The position numbers were made by a program, and so were the translations under genes. From positions 108,338 to 172,337 of the forward strand of contig VXAZ01004548.1 in assembly GCA_013399875.1 (NCBI GenBank): DNA of 64,000 nt, written 5' to 3'. Under the pieces are notes generated by a model. It was not told the origin of the DNA. It made no database searches and worked only from the letters and a program-made list of their open reading frames with translations. The DNA comes from Gymnorhina tibicen. Its lineage: Eukaryota; Chordata; Aves; Passeriformes; Artamidae. This document shows positions 49,245 to 62,132 of this stretch, in pieces (position 1 is the first letter of the stretch; each line of letters begins with the position of its first letter).

Positions 49245-49350
49245 TACAGAGATCTTCAGAATCTGACTGGACACAGTCCTTAACAACCAGCTCTAGGTGC
49301 CCTGGATGTGGGCCTAGATCTTCAGAGGACAGGTACCAGTTTCCTAAAGA
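49245..49350 (+). mobile_element. CR1 LINE 3' fragment, old
   Basis: 'gactggacacagtccttaac', 'aaccagctctaggtgccctg', 'gatcttcagaggacaggtac' follows the CR1 3' pattern (ctggacacggtcctgggcaa, cctgctctaggtgaccctgc, gatctccagaggtccctt). The terminal octamers are not recognisable. Confidence 0.5.
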
Positions 49351-50790
49351 AGTAGTCTCATCAGTAGGCTGAGACAGCTTCCCCACAAGTCATTCCATTG
49401 AACTACTATGATGGAAAATTCTTATAATTTAACTTCTTCATTTTGCTTTGTAAGGAAGTCAGTCACGAGAAAAATATGTTGTGTTCTGAATGCCAGGTCA
49501 AGAGATGCTAAGATCAATCAGCTCTGAGATAAGTGATCTTTACCATACATAGCTTATATTTCTAGTGGCTGATTCAATGCAGCACCCAATCTATTGTTAA
49601 GAGCATCAAATTGCATACAGAGATATGTATGGTTTTTTATAATCAATAACTCAATGCATAAACAAGCAGGGGTTTCCTTTTGGTGCTCTAAACTGCTCTC
49701 CAAAGGCATCTTTCAATTGACTGTACAGGGAGTTCCCAGTACTGTGAGCCACTCTGTTTGTCCTGCGGAACATAGATTTAAAGGCCGGCTAAACTAGAAG
49801 GCAACCTAAGCACGCATCCTGAGATTTTATGCTGGAGGTTTGAAATGTAGTTAAACTTCAGAACCCAAAGATTAAGCATTTTCCACACACCATTTTTGCC
49901 TGTCTTGTCTTAGCCTAGTTCTGGTAATAAGGCTTCTACTTGAACTTAGGCTCAACTAATCCATTGAAGAAGATTAATTAACCATGTATGCTTACAGAGT
50001 GTTGGAACTGAAAGTACTTTAGATAATGAAATAATTAATGATCTGTTTTAAAGATCAGCAATGATACATAAACTGGCAGTAGATGTCTCTAACTCTTGAT
50101 TTGTCTTACAAAATTAGGCCTTTTACCAATCTCCCTGAATTCTTTGAATTTACACTTCTAAGTGAAGATTAGTGAATTGGAGTTCCATAAAGATAAAACT
50201 GCCAGTATAAGAAAAAACAACTTTTTTCAGACATTCGGACAGCATGTTCATTGAGAAAGCCAGATAGGGAAAAAAAACCTACTCATCAATCACCAAGAAA
50301 TAAATGAAATAACATCTTTAGAATGTTCCTGAACTGATTTTTGAATTTATTTTCAGTTCAGATACATCAACATGACCTTCTGTCTTTCTTTAACCTCCAG
50401 TAATCTGAAAAGTCTGAAAAGACTCTTAGAAATGCTGTGTTTCTGTGTCCATCCCCCCAGTAATTGACTAAAAATATTGAGGAATGTTAAAGAAAAGTAA
50501 CTACTACTAGGTATTATCCAAACTACTTCATAATTTCATGAATGTGTATATGAATGTATATCTCCTTTCATAACCTCATGAATGTGTAGGGAGTTTCAGA
50601 AAACAGTAGAAGGGTGAAAATGGGAATGGGTTTTCAAAGTGAGTTTCTGTACAATCAGATCTATTTTAAACCAGCACATATCTCTAAAGAGAATAAAATT
50701 AATTTCAGTATGCTTCCAAAGTACAATGTTATTGCTCAATCATCTAATTACTAAAACTTGCTAGCTGAAGAATTGTGATATTTTTCATCT
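49351..50790. other. Unique sequence with a diverged 40-bp tandem duplication
   Basis: ttcataatttcatgaatgtgta (50527-50548, in two parts) recurs as ttcataacctcatgaatgtgta at 50567-50588: period 40, two mismatches. Otherwise nothing recognised. Confidence 0.6.
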
Positions 50791-52620
50791 TAAACACGTC
50801 TGTAACATGTCTTGGACATCGTTCCACTAGCTTCATATGCTGAACATGAAGTCACCAATCTTCTTTATTAAAACCTTTGAATTGTCACTTTTCCTACCAT
50901 CCTTTCTGTCTTTTCAGTCTTGATAGCATCTCCAGTTTCTTTCTAATCTCTATAGATGTAATCCATCCCTCGGTTTCATAACTCTTCTTCTTTTAAGAAC
51001 CTAAAACTTTTTCACTTTTTAAAAAATTTTTTGATGTCATCCTTTAAAGAAGATGGCATACTTAAAAAAGAATGTCTCTTTGTGCTATTCTTCAGTAATG
51101 CTTCACTCCAGTCCAGTTTCTTGACAATATATTCCTCCTCATTGATCTATAAGAAAGTGCAAATGAAAATTCACTGTATTCCCACAGATAATTTGGGAAC
51201 CCAAAACTTTGCATGCCAGCTTCCTGAATAAGTCTTCTCTCCTGAAATCCAAATTTCTTGCTACTTGCCTTCTTGTCTTTCCTTAGAGCCTTGAAGCTCT
51301 ACTCATTTTAGTCACAGCTTCCATTTATTATCATTTTAGTGAGACAGATATTCTTTATTTATCAGCTGCAGGACAAGTACAGCAGCATCTGAAGGTAGTC
51401 CAGGACTTGCATTCAACAACCCCTTACACACCTTGTCACCTTCTCTCTATGTTTTTTAAAATCCTACTATCTACACTTTACAATACTTCAGTTGTTCATA
51501 ATATCCTGCTATATATTTACTATTCTCTGTAGGGTCTCATTGGCATCCAGGTCCTTGTTTCTATCCTATGCCGTCCACATTAGAACAAGGGCACTTCAGA
51601 TGGATGTAGAGTCACTCCACTGTTTCAAGGGAAATGTGAGCATCTCCCTCATTGCCCTTTCCCACGCACATTCTCCTACTTATGTCAGGCTTTGGTCTCC
51701 TTTCTCTGATGAATCTTGCTCAAAGTTCTCTTCATTGTATTAGTCACAGGCAACTGTGATGCCCGAATCCTCTTTATCTTTAGCAGCTCTTATTCCTTGG
51801 AGTGGGTTCATAGTTACAGGAGCCAAAGTCCTGAACATGACGACTCAGCAGCCAGGAGTTGACATGCAGTATGTATGTGTTTTTGCTTCCTTTGCCTTTA
51901 ATAGTATGTTTCAGGGCGTCACCACCTGGACTTTGCTCCTTTCTTCGAGCCCTAAGTGTTCCCAAATTCCAGCTCTCATCGTCCTGGAAATCTTTGTCCT
52001 ACCCCCGTTCAAGCACAGCTTTTGAGCATTCCTCCTTCTGTTCGCCATGGGGTTTGGGTTCTGGACTGTGCCAGATCTCTGCAAAGATTCTTTCACTTTC
52101 CAATACATCTTCCCTGACGCAACGTGCTCTTCTCACCTCCTCCCTTGTCTCCTTCCTTTGGTGGCTTAGCAGCTTGACCAGAGCACACCTCCTGCAGCTG
52201 AAGTTATTCCCAGCTCTCTGCTTAAGAGCAAGTTCATCCTGCAGCCCAAGACCTGGTGATTACACCTCCCCTTGGAAGTCCCTCTTGGGTCAATGTCTAT
52301 TTTAATCTACAAGTCACATGAATTAACTGTGTGCTTTTGTGTCAGCTGAGCTGTCTGGGAGTCTCAAGAAGCATATCAGGGACATAGGAGTCACTGTGCT
52401 CAGATCAAACTTCTATGGACTACCTAGCTCTCCTTTGCATGATCTAGTTTTAGTACTTTTGGCATGCTGGCATTCCCCACCATCAGTTTCCAATAAGAAA
52501 CTGGGCACAGATCTCTGCTTATTCTGAGAGTACTCCTACTTGGCAGTAACTGTGTCTCTTGGCAGTCACTGTGACTCAGTTCCCAGCTCCCTAGTGAGTA
52601 GAGGCTTGTGCTTTTCATTT
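50791..52620. other. GC-richer, pyrimidine-rich plus strand; unidentified
   Basis: The plus strand is C/T-rich with many short open frames; the longest is 148 codons at 51859-52305. It has no recognisable domain, conserved Cys/His pattern or codon periodicity visible by eye. It may be an old unrecognised insertion or a noncoding exon region. I cannot choose between these. Confidence 0.3.
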
Positions 52621-54600
52621 CTGTTTTTTATCCCTGTCAATTGCAGATATTCACATGAGTACAGGTACAGGGCTCTGGTAATGAGAAGGGATGCACCTAT
52701 ATAGAAAGACATCTCAAATATTAAATGATGCTAAGACAATGACAGTGCTTTAGAATAAGGATTTTCTACGTCTTTTCTTTTTTTTTGTAGTTGTCTCTGA
52801 TTGCTTAAAGGCATAGTTTGCAAAACATTTTCCATTTAAGAACCCAGCTTACAATTACATGAAATATATGACAGTAGTCTGAAAAGGCTAATCCTACTTT
52901 TACCATTCTATTCTCTTGATATTCTACTCTAGGCTTATTTCAGCATTTTAGAATCTATGAGATTATGGAACATGATGAGGTACTGTGTAACCCTACATGG
53001 TCAGAAGTTAATTGGTATTTAAAAGCTTAATTCCAAGAACCTGTCAATGTTTTGAAGCTTATTTTAACAGCAGAATAGAAAGAGAACAGCAGAACGGGGG
53101 CATTACAAGTGCACAAGCGAGACATAGGAATTTAGACCTAAGATATTTAAATAGCTGAACATGCTTCTGTGTGGAGCTCGGTTTTCATTAAATAGATTAT
53201 TTGCCACCTTTAAGAATAGTGAATCTGAATTCTTCTGTAATTACTGTGGGAAAATAGCACCTAGGAAGATAAAAATTTGGTCTGAATTAAGTTTTAATCT
53301 CAGTAAGTATGCAATAAGTAAAGGCTCTAAGCAATAGTTATCCAGGCAGCAAGAGAAGCAATGCTTAAAATCCCCTGTCAGACTTAGACTCAGAATGAGT
53401 TGCAGTTTTTGTGTCTCAAGTGACAGATCATTCGTAATTTTGTACCTCCTGTAGCAATGTTCATTTTAATCACCTGATGTCAGCTTAAAATTCAGCATTA
53501 TTATTGATTAAGCATTTGATTAAATTCGTTCTAATGTTTATGTCCCTGACTTTTGTGAATCAATTTCTTCAGACTAAATGAGCCATTTTCAAGCCATGGA
53601 AACTAATTTCCAGTGTGTTGATTTGTTTTTACAGAAAGAAATTTTGAGTACCAATGTGCAGCTATGTGAAAATTATGACCCTGGATGGTCATAGAATATT
53701 ATTGAATGCTTAAAATTATATATACTATAAATCATGTTTCAGTAGTTTTTCCTACAGCTAGTGGCTAATAAAAATCCCACTGGGCAGTAATATTATACTC
53801 TAAGTACTGTATTTATTCTGATTTTCCAGTTCACTGGCTTGATGTTTACTATCTTCTCTGTAAGTATATAGAATATACTCAAAGTCCACAAAAAACCACC
53901 ATGCATTCAAAACAAATGAGCTCTAAGGCAAATGACTTATTTCTATTGTGGAGTAATTATTATTGTATATTTCAAATTGAGAAAATGGATTAGTTTTTCA
54001 CCGCAAGCCACATATTTTTGATTCTTTAAACAGGCTTGCTGCTCTCAGTCAAGTCCTACCTAATTTAAAATATCTCTAAATAGATACAATGCATTCTTCT
54101 GAGTACTGTGTGCAATTAATTATATTTTATAAAGTCTAATAAAAAATGTCAAATAATGTAAATAAATTCAGCAAAATAATTCCATAATATGTAAAAAGAA
54201 AAGTGAACTCTACACATTCCTAGGCTTTAGGGAATTATGGGTAGAAGAATCGAAGAAATGTATATGTATGCAAGCTTTTCTGTCATTTTAGAAGGTTGAA
54301 TCTTCCCAACTTAATTAAAAATAAAGTAAGGGCTCAAATATGTCTAGCATGGCTGCCAACCAGTAATTAAAATCCACACAGTTGACTAGGGATAAGACCG
54401 TAGGTAGAGGCAGATGTGTTGGGTTTTTTTTTTATTGAAGTATCTTTAAAGACATTCAGAGTTCTAAAATTTTGGTTTCACTGAGAATTAAAATGGATTC
54501 TGAAAAAAATCGTGTCTCAGGATACAAAATGGTCTTTGATAAACCTCAATTTAAAAATCCTTGAAGCAACTAATTTGGCTAAATTCTTTATGGATTTTCA
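52621..54600. other. AT-rich unique sequence, nothing recognised
   Basis: A T-run at 52781-52788 and ttttttttt at 54425-54433. No repeat ends or open frames of note. Confidence 0.55.
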
Positions 54601-54604
54601 CATG

Positions 54605-55720
54605 TGAATGTATGAGTGTCTGCCTCCTCCATTTGCTCATGCCAGGACTCCCTTCTGTTCATTCCGGTGCCCAGGAACCTGGGGTCTTTGCCCAGGCTAA
54701 GGGACAGAGCTGCCTCTTTCCTCTTTGCAGGTTCAACTGGTAGTGAATTTTCCAGGATCACAAGCACACACACATTTGTGAATCCCCGAGTGCCAGCACA
54801 GACCCTCAGACTACTTGGTACCCCTGCCCAGATCCCAGCCTCTCTTAGCCATCCCACAGGTTTCTACTGTCCAGCTGGTCCAGCTCAGTGCTTGCAACAA
54901 GCATGCGGCAGTCACACATTTGTCCCACAGGCACAGAGACCCACAGACTGACCAGTCTCCCTCCAAATGCCAGCATAGACCCTGCCAGCACCTGAGACCC
55001 CTGTTGAGACCCAAACCGCCTACTCTCCAGCAGGTACAGTTTAAAATCAGTTTGTGAATACACACATCACACAGTCAGTTTTGGGAAGATGCAGACAGCC
55101 GTTGCCCAGCAGCTGGAACCAAGAATACAGGCTTTGCCAGGTCCCTCACTCACCTCACTCACCCTGGCCCCCTCACTAGCTGTATTTTGGGACACACATA
55201 ATTCCTGTCCCAGTGTCTGAGGTCTAAAGACTGCCACTCACTCCAGTTGCTGACATGGAGACCCCACCGGCTCTGGAAGCTGACACCATAGCCCAGGGGA
55301 GCCCTTGGCAGAAGTCTGACTCCAGTGTTTGGCAGCACATTTCACTCACAGCCCTCACGTGCAGATGGTGTTGAGTTCTTGCAGGACACACGCATGGCAT
55401 AGAGAATGAGATTACACAGAGAGAGTTAAGATAAGGCATAGTAAGATATAAGAAGATGGGACAATCTTCATCAATCAGGTGCAGGGCTCAGTCAAAAGAA
55501 CATGGTTTTTACCACTGCATGCTTTTACACAAAGCTGGCCTGTTTTATACCTTGTTCTGACTATCCCCTTTTCTGTTCCTTCCTGCCCCCCTTCCCCCAC
55601 ACATTCCCTCACCATTTGGCACAGTCCCACTGGCTCCCTCCAACAGGTAGGACCTCCAGATCTGCATTCTTATCAGTTGCAAAGTGCTAGTTTGCCTGCA
55701 GATCCTTGATAGCCCATTGA
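54605..55720. other. GC-rich segment, possibly an old LTR or other insertion
   Basis: A 1.1-kb C-rich block with sharp edges in AT-rich DNA. It contains diverged internal duplications: cacacatttgtgaatc near 54771 with cacacatttgtcccac near 54914; gtgccagcacagaccct near 54790 with atgccagcatagaccct near 54967. Later text such as 'gtgcagggctcagtcaaaag' and 'gcttttacacaaagctggcc' resembles phrases found in avian ERV LTRs, but I cannot place it in a family. Overlapping open frames (up to 111 codons on plus, 89 on minus) reflect low stop density, not a gene. Confidence 0.35.
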
Positions 55721-57799
55721 TTAGTGTGACTGACCAGGTTTGTTTCTAGTTGTCTTCTTCCCTTTCCACAACTCCCCTTTTAAAAAAACATTTTCACATC
55801 CCACATTCTCTTACCAAATCATGCCACTGGCCATGTTTGTTCTTAACATGACCTCCTTTATCTTGTGTCAGGCTGGTTTGTCTCTGGATGTCCTGGTTTG
55901 TGGCTCCTTTTATCAAATGCCCTCAGAGGAGCAGACACATCCTTTCGATGTGAGCTTACACTTGCAAATTCTCTCTGCACAGGTGTGCAAATTCTGTACA
56001 AGCTTTTTTGATTGCACTGCCTTTGACATTTGAATATGGATGCTACCACACAGCATGAATTACAGGCATCAAAAACTGGTGGTAATATTGCTATCATCAA
56101 GAATTCATATTAAAAATTATATTTATATTTTAGAATTCTTTTCTCAGATTCGGTATATTTTCAGAGAGAGAATCTTCAGTAAAATTAAATGCAAGAGAAA
56201 GAAGTTGTTCAGATTCTCTATAGAGTCCTACAGTTGTACTAGTAGGATTCTCTAAGATCAACTGTGAAACAACTGATAAAGAACAGGACATGCTGAAATT
56301 AATTATTCATAGGTGAAATAAACTTTAGTATGGTTCCTTTATCCTGTAGTCCCAGAATCATCTCCATTTACCTCTTACTTTTTTTGTCACTGGTGTAGTC
56401 TTGGAGTTGAGGAGACAATTCAATTCTGGAAAATTCCTATATTCAGGAAAACAGTTATCATATACTTGAGGGAATACATAGCACAGAATTATCATGCTAC
56501 TCCATAAAACACTCTGTATACAGTGAAGTAGTAATCATTTATCCCACATAATTAAGTCTAAAAATCCCCAGCAAGTTCTCTAGAATGCAATCATGTATTA
56601 AAGATTTTTTCTTCCTAAGCATTCACTCAGTATCTGACCTTGGTTACTACATGTTCAAGAGATCTACAGGCAGAGAAGAAACTATATTTATAAGCCAGAT
56701 TGTTAAATGTAATGTCAGTGGCAGTGGGTTTGTATTTTACAGTGCACTGCGCACGGCACTGGTACCAACATCTACTGTTATTTACATAATCTTTCATGAG
56801 AGACAATGATATCCTCATTGTTTCAATTGGAACACTTTTTTTCCCTTGCATGGCTATGAATGAGTTCTTCCATCAAACTATCTCCATGATTACCATACTT
56901 TCAAGGTAAAACAAATTGTTCTCTGCTTGCACGTCATTTCAAATGTGCTGGTCCTCTATTTGAACCCTAAAAGTTTATTTTCATGCCTGAAACCATATCA
57001 GTTGTTCTGAATACGCATCTGGTCTAATGAAGGAGTATTTATTTTCCCACAGACATTGCCTCATTTACTGTATTGCAGTACTGATATCCCTGTTACAAGT
57101 AGGATGATCTGATTTTCCACTGTCCTCTAGCTTTGAATGTAAATTTATTTCATCAGTAAGTTTTAAAATTATGCTTTAGTATTTTTATCCATGGTATCCA
57201 ATATCTTTAGTCAGTGTTATAGTGATCTGGATGAGTGAAGATACATTTTAGAGTGCTATCAATTCAAAAATTTTATCAAACTTTTGCAGCTACAGTGGAT
57301 GAGGCATGACTACATCAGGTATAAAGTAATTGAAATTCACCTTTGTTTTATGCTGTTAATTACAGAAAGAGAGTATGAGTTAAGAAACCCAGTTTCTTTT
57401 GTTTCATATCTAGTTTAGACTCACTATATGAGTGTAGGCAATTTAGATGTCCTTGGGTTTATTATATATAATACTCATCTGGAAAAGAAAAGGTAGTAAA
57501 ATAAAGTAATATTCATTTACATTCGAATATTCAAGGGACACTTCTAATATGTTTGCAAAACACTTTGAGAGACTTCATCATAAGTTTTATTTTTATAGGT
57601 GTATATGTATCTTTTTATAGAGATATACCTATATAGAGATATAAATTGCGTTCAGTGGTGATAAGTGTTGACACGACTTGCCTATAAGACATTACCTTCA
57701 TTTTAGAACATGTAATACTCTGCTCAGAGGCATTAATTTTCCACCTATTTAAATAAGTCATCTACTATAATGAATTCTCTTTAAATTAGAATTTCATTG
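55721..57799. other. Unique sequence, nothing recognised
   Basis: An imperfect hairpin near 56217-56252 (tagagtcctac ... gtaggattctcta) and a TA-rich patch at 57600-57645. No gene. Confidence 0.5.
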
Positions 57800-58530
57800 A
57801 AGGGTGCTGATTACATCTGAGTAAAGCAGCAGGGGAAGTTCGGAAGGTGTTCACAGAGTGGGAATTAAAGACAGAAAACAGAGAGGCTCTGTGGGGCATT
57901 AACCTTATCTAATTAAAACTCCCCCTGAAAACTGCTTAATTTTGACCTTCAATCTTTTTTCAGGTAAAATAAATCAATTTCTGTTTTCTGAAACTGATAT
58001 TCAAAAAAGAAAAAGACAAATGCCAAGTTTGGCATTTTACTCAAATCTTAGCAGCATTTAGCACCAAATTCCTTGTCCAGGGTTCCTATTAATGTTTAAA
58101 AAAGCACAATTAAATCACTTGCTGTGAAAAGGACATCATATTGTTTGTGAGCAAAGCTCACAGTTTGTTGAGCTTTATTATTGTTGTTTATTACAAATAG
58201 CCAGAAACACCACAATATATAAAAACAATTTATGTCTTGCTTTCATTGTTCCTGTTCTGTGCTTTAATTAGAAACACAAGTATGTTAACTAAGTTGATCA
58301 AGCATATCGTATGGAAATGGTGCTTTGGCACCATTTTTAACAAGTCCTAGCCATTATTGCCTAAGAAAATTTCAGCATATTTCATAGCAAATTAGAAGCT
58401 TGGAAACTTTTCACAGAGATGCAAAAATTTTAATCAGGTCACTTGCAATTTGCATGAGGTTGCTAATCAAAGAGATGAAAGAATACCTTTCCCTAAAGAA
58501 GTTTTACTGTGGCAACCAGCCCATAATTAT
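57800..58530. other. Candidate conserved noncoding block with short hairpins
   Basis: No repeat signature. It is rich in homeobox-, TCF- and octamer-like words (taattaaaac, aatttgcatgagg, gctaatcaaag). It holds three perfect short hairpins: 58018-58037 (aaatgccaa-gt-ttggcattt), 58146-58162 (tgtgagc-aaa-gctcaca) and 58315-58336 (aaatggtgc-tttg-gcaccattt). Conservation is an inference from appearance only. Confidence 0.25.
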
Positions 58531-59984
58531 TTTCTACCTAGCATACTGTAGGACTATTGGTGAAAAGTGAGAGAATAAGAAATGTGTGAATAAGGAAAGT
58601 TTTTTGCATGATTGAGCTGCCTACTGCTCAGCAGTTCTAGACTTAAGTTATTCTTGATGTAATTGGAAATATAGCTTAAAATGCCAGAGAAGCTCACTGA
58701 GATTGTAGGAAATGGGCACGGAATAATCTCTCAAGCAATGGTTTCAGCCTGCTATTTAAATGAATAGTAATGATGTATTTCTTTACCTCTCCTAAAAAGA
58801 CACGTCCTTAACAAGCTCTCCCTAAATTTACTGGAAGCCTGTTCCAGAATAAACATGTCCTCATGCATTTCCAGCCAGTGCTTTGGTTTCCTCTTAAAAA
58901 TGCTTCCAGTTACAAGCAAGCAAAACTTCGAGTCTTTGACACTCCTACAAATACACACATATACAACTGTATATTTTTGTATTTCTGAGAGAGCACTTCT
59001 TTTGGTCTCTGTCCTTAGGTTCAGAAATTGGAAAATTGCATGTGTGATTCTAAGTCATCCACATAGTCTCCCTTTGCAGTCAGAAGAGAAATAGGTGCCT
59101 CTAAGGTGTTTATGTGCGTTGGATTACAGCAAGAAGAATCTTCTGCTGGAGGTATCTGTTTCTCTCCCTTAAGTAAAAGCAATCTTATGACTATCTAATC
59201 TTTAGACAGGCCCCTTCTAGAAACCAAAGATAAGGTAATCCGAAGTATCAGGGGCTTTCGTTAAGAACAGTACAGAAATGAGCTCACTGGAAAAAAAAAA
59301 GAAATCCAAGGAGTAATTTCTTAGATTTGCACGTTTGATTCAAGCTATGATTTTAAGTGTTACTTGATCCTATGGTTAGCTAATACTTAATGAACAATTA
59401 AAAAATTTGATGAGAAGTTTTGGGTGGCTTTTTTTTTAAATTATGCATAGATAATCTAGGATCCAGTGTTACAAATTATACACAGGAGACCATGAATTAG
59501 AGGGGTTTTTAAAGGATTAAAAAGATAATTTTATATCCCATTATTTCTTGGTATTTAGATGCTAAAGTCTTTCTAACATCTCCTCTGATTTGTTACCCAA
59601 TGAGTCATGATTCTTTACTACTAAAAGCATTTTCCTAAATAACACTTCTTGTAACAGTAAAATATTTTCAAATATTAAAATACTGCTACAGTCAATATGT
59701 ATTAATAGTTAGGGAAAAGGGTTCATATCAGGAGACAGGAATAAAATAGACACAGAATAGGGAAAAATTCTTTATTGGAATTGATTTTGAGTTGCTATTT
59801 CGAGTGGTAGATCAAGAAAAAAACCCTTCAATGTCTTTGAAAATCACTAGTTGGGGAGTTTGCCTCTTCATTCATGCAGCAGCACTTTAGCAGTGTATAT
59901 CCTTACAGAAGTCTCCACATGAGAATTGTAACATAGATTTTTAAGTCTGTACGGTATTACAAAACTAAATATAAAGTTAATTGA
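58531..59984. other. Unique sequence, nothing recognised
   Basis: Short A-runs (59291-59300) only. Confidence 0.5.
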
Positions 59985-60085
59985 GATTTGGTTTTGGTGT
60001 TGGGGTTGGGTTTTGCCATTTTGTTTGTGTTTTTGGGGGATTAGGGAAATTTAAGGGTTTTTTGAAAGTTGATATCTTTTCTGCT
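59985..60085 (+). repeat. G/T-rich low-complexity tract
   Basis: ggttttggtgttggggttgg, then gtttttgggggattaggg and aagggttttttg. It contains several G-runs of three to five, and is shorter than but similar in style to the tract at 28836-29001. Confidence 0.7.
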
Positions 60086-61594
60086 GATTTGCAGGGTTTT
60101 TTTCTGTCAGCTTCATTAAGAAGTCTGTAATATTCTACTGCAGGTGCTTTTCAAACTATTTTATTCGCAGGTAGGTAGGATGCCCCTTATAACACAGTTT
60201 CATGCTCTGCAGTGGTGCACAGGTTACTGACATCATGACAGAGATAGGCAGCTGTGCTAGTAACGTTAACAAGGATATTTAGCACCTCTGGGTTTAGAAT
60301 ACAAGAATGTCAAAACCTGAGATTTACAGTACGGAGAAGATGAGAGCCTACGGTGATATTGTAAAGATCTGGTTTTTTCTGTCTCTGAACCTGGTCCTGC
60401 TTTGCTCCCCCTGGCTGGGTACTTTAGGACAATGCTCTGGATGTCAAGACTCCTGCCCTGCTGGCATGTTATTTCACTTGACTTCCCATCCATTAGGGAG
60501 CAGCTGGTCCTATCTGCTTTCTGACACTTTGTACCATCGTTCACAATGACTTTGAGTTCCTGCTTATTTGCATATTCTCTCTGCTATTCACATGATTCTG
60601 AGTGTTCATCTGTTAAAAAAAATGAAAAAAAATCCTAAAGCAGCAGTGTAGGATCATTGACTGAAGAGTTCTGAGATTCCTAAAGTTGCCGACACATATT
60701 TAGCACAGTCTGGCCAACATCTGCTAAAGCTTATGGTACTCTTGGAAGTGGGCCACCTACAACTAGCATCATGCTGCACAATTCTTTTTTTTATTAGTTT
60801 CCCAGACAGTGATCTCTGATGAAGATATAATCCTGACACATGGTAAAACAAAAAGTAAGGATGAAGACTCTTGAAAGTAGAAAAATTATTTATAGAGGGG
60901 AAATGGTTTCAGAAAGGAAAAATAAATAGATACACAGAGGAATGCTTTTCTGAAAACCAAGTCACAGAATTTAGAGTCATTCTTGCTGGTATGGCCATAC
61001 AATCACTAAATTTAAAGGAGTCAATTGGCTGGCCATTTGTAGAAAGAGTCTCAACACCTTAAGAGGTCATCTAGCTGAGGATACAGCATGATGCTTGTTT
61101 AAGGAAATTTTGTGGTTTTTTGATAACCTGTCTTCTCAGACTTCTCTTGGTGTGATGTTTCTCCTTTAATTCTGCTTCTGCCTCTGCTCTGTTCAGCTAT
61201 GCCCCTTCCTTTGTTACTTTCTTTTTCCCACACCATCTATTTCCTAGGGTTAGTTAGTTGTCTTTTCTCTTGTCTTTTATACTGAGAAGAGCAAGTAAGA
61301 AGGTTCAGGTCATTTGTGTAGTTTGTCTTTAAGTGCTGATTTTGTGTGTGATACCTGTAAAGGCATCGTTCTTGTATTTGTGTTGGTGTGTCTGTGTAAC
61401 CGTAGGAACACTGGCTGGACCTGGCAGCAGGGGATCACAGCCATGCTCTAGCAGACCAGGAAGGAGAATGTCCCTGGGTCTTGAAGTTCCCCTTCCTCAA
61501 ATTCCCTTTAACAAGGAGGACCCTCATGAAGAGGCCACCACACCACAAGTATTTCCAGAAACCTCAAGCAGCTTGCAAGAAAGTAAGCACTCAA
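60086..61594. other. Unique sequence, nothing firmly recognised
   Basis: Overlapping short frames at 60266-60549 on both strands without motifs. 61405-61594 may be a badly diverged 5' extension of the downstream LTR-like repeat. Confidence 0.4.
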
Positions 61595-62132
61595 AAAACG
61601 GCACCCTGTGAAAGGGACCCATGCTAGAGCAGTTCAAGAAGAGCTATGGCTTGGGGGAAGGATTCAAAATGGTGAAGTTCACGGGTGACTGTCTCCAGTG
61701 GTAAAGACCCGATACAGGAGCAGAGAAAGAGTGTGAGGATTCCTCCCCCTGATGAGGAAGTGACAGAAACAGCATGTTTCAGGAACTAACCCCAGCCCCC
61801 TCCATTCCCTGTCCCCTAGAGCTGCTTGAGGGGAGAAAGTAGAGAAAACTGAGACTGAAGTTCAGCCCAGGAAGAAGGGAGGGACTGGGGAGAACGTGTT
61901 TTAAGATCTGGTTTCACTTCTGATCATCCTAGTACAATTTGGCACGTAATAAATTATTTTCCCTAATCTGCATCTGTTTAGTACAAGACAGTAACTGGTG
62001 ACTGATGTCCCTGTCTTTATCTCAACCCATGAACCTTTAGTTTTATTTTCTCTCCCCTATCCAGTTGAGGAGGAAGAGTGACAGAGTAGCTTTGGTGGGC
62101 ACCTGGAATCTAGTCAGGCTCAATACATTACA
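61595..62132 (+). mobile_element. LTR-like avian interspersed repeat, copy 2
   Basis: Same family and orientation as 39741-40496. Landmarks: 'gcaccctgtgaaagggaccc', 'atgctagagcagttcaagaa', 'ggattcctccccctgatgag', 'ccaggaagaagggagggact', 'gtgttttaagatctggtttc', an aataaa at 61949-61954, 'gactgatgtccctgtcttta', 'tctcaacccatgaacctttag', 'tttctctcccctatccagtt', and 'tttggtgggcacctggaatc', ending near cattaca. It keeps the region after the aataaa that copy 1 lacks, but its 5' part is shorter. The two copies are diverged. Confidence 0.75.

Noticed and set aside
59985..60085. Interstitial telomere repeat
   Set aside because: It has ttaggg-like words (gattaggg) but no tandem TTAGGG array.
39741..62132. 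The two LTR-like copies as the ends of one provirus
   Set aside because: They are 21 kb apart, clearly diverged from each other and retain different parts, and no gag, pol or env sequence lies between them.
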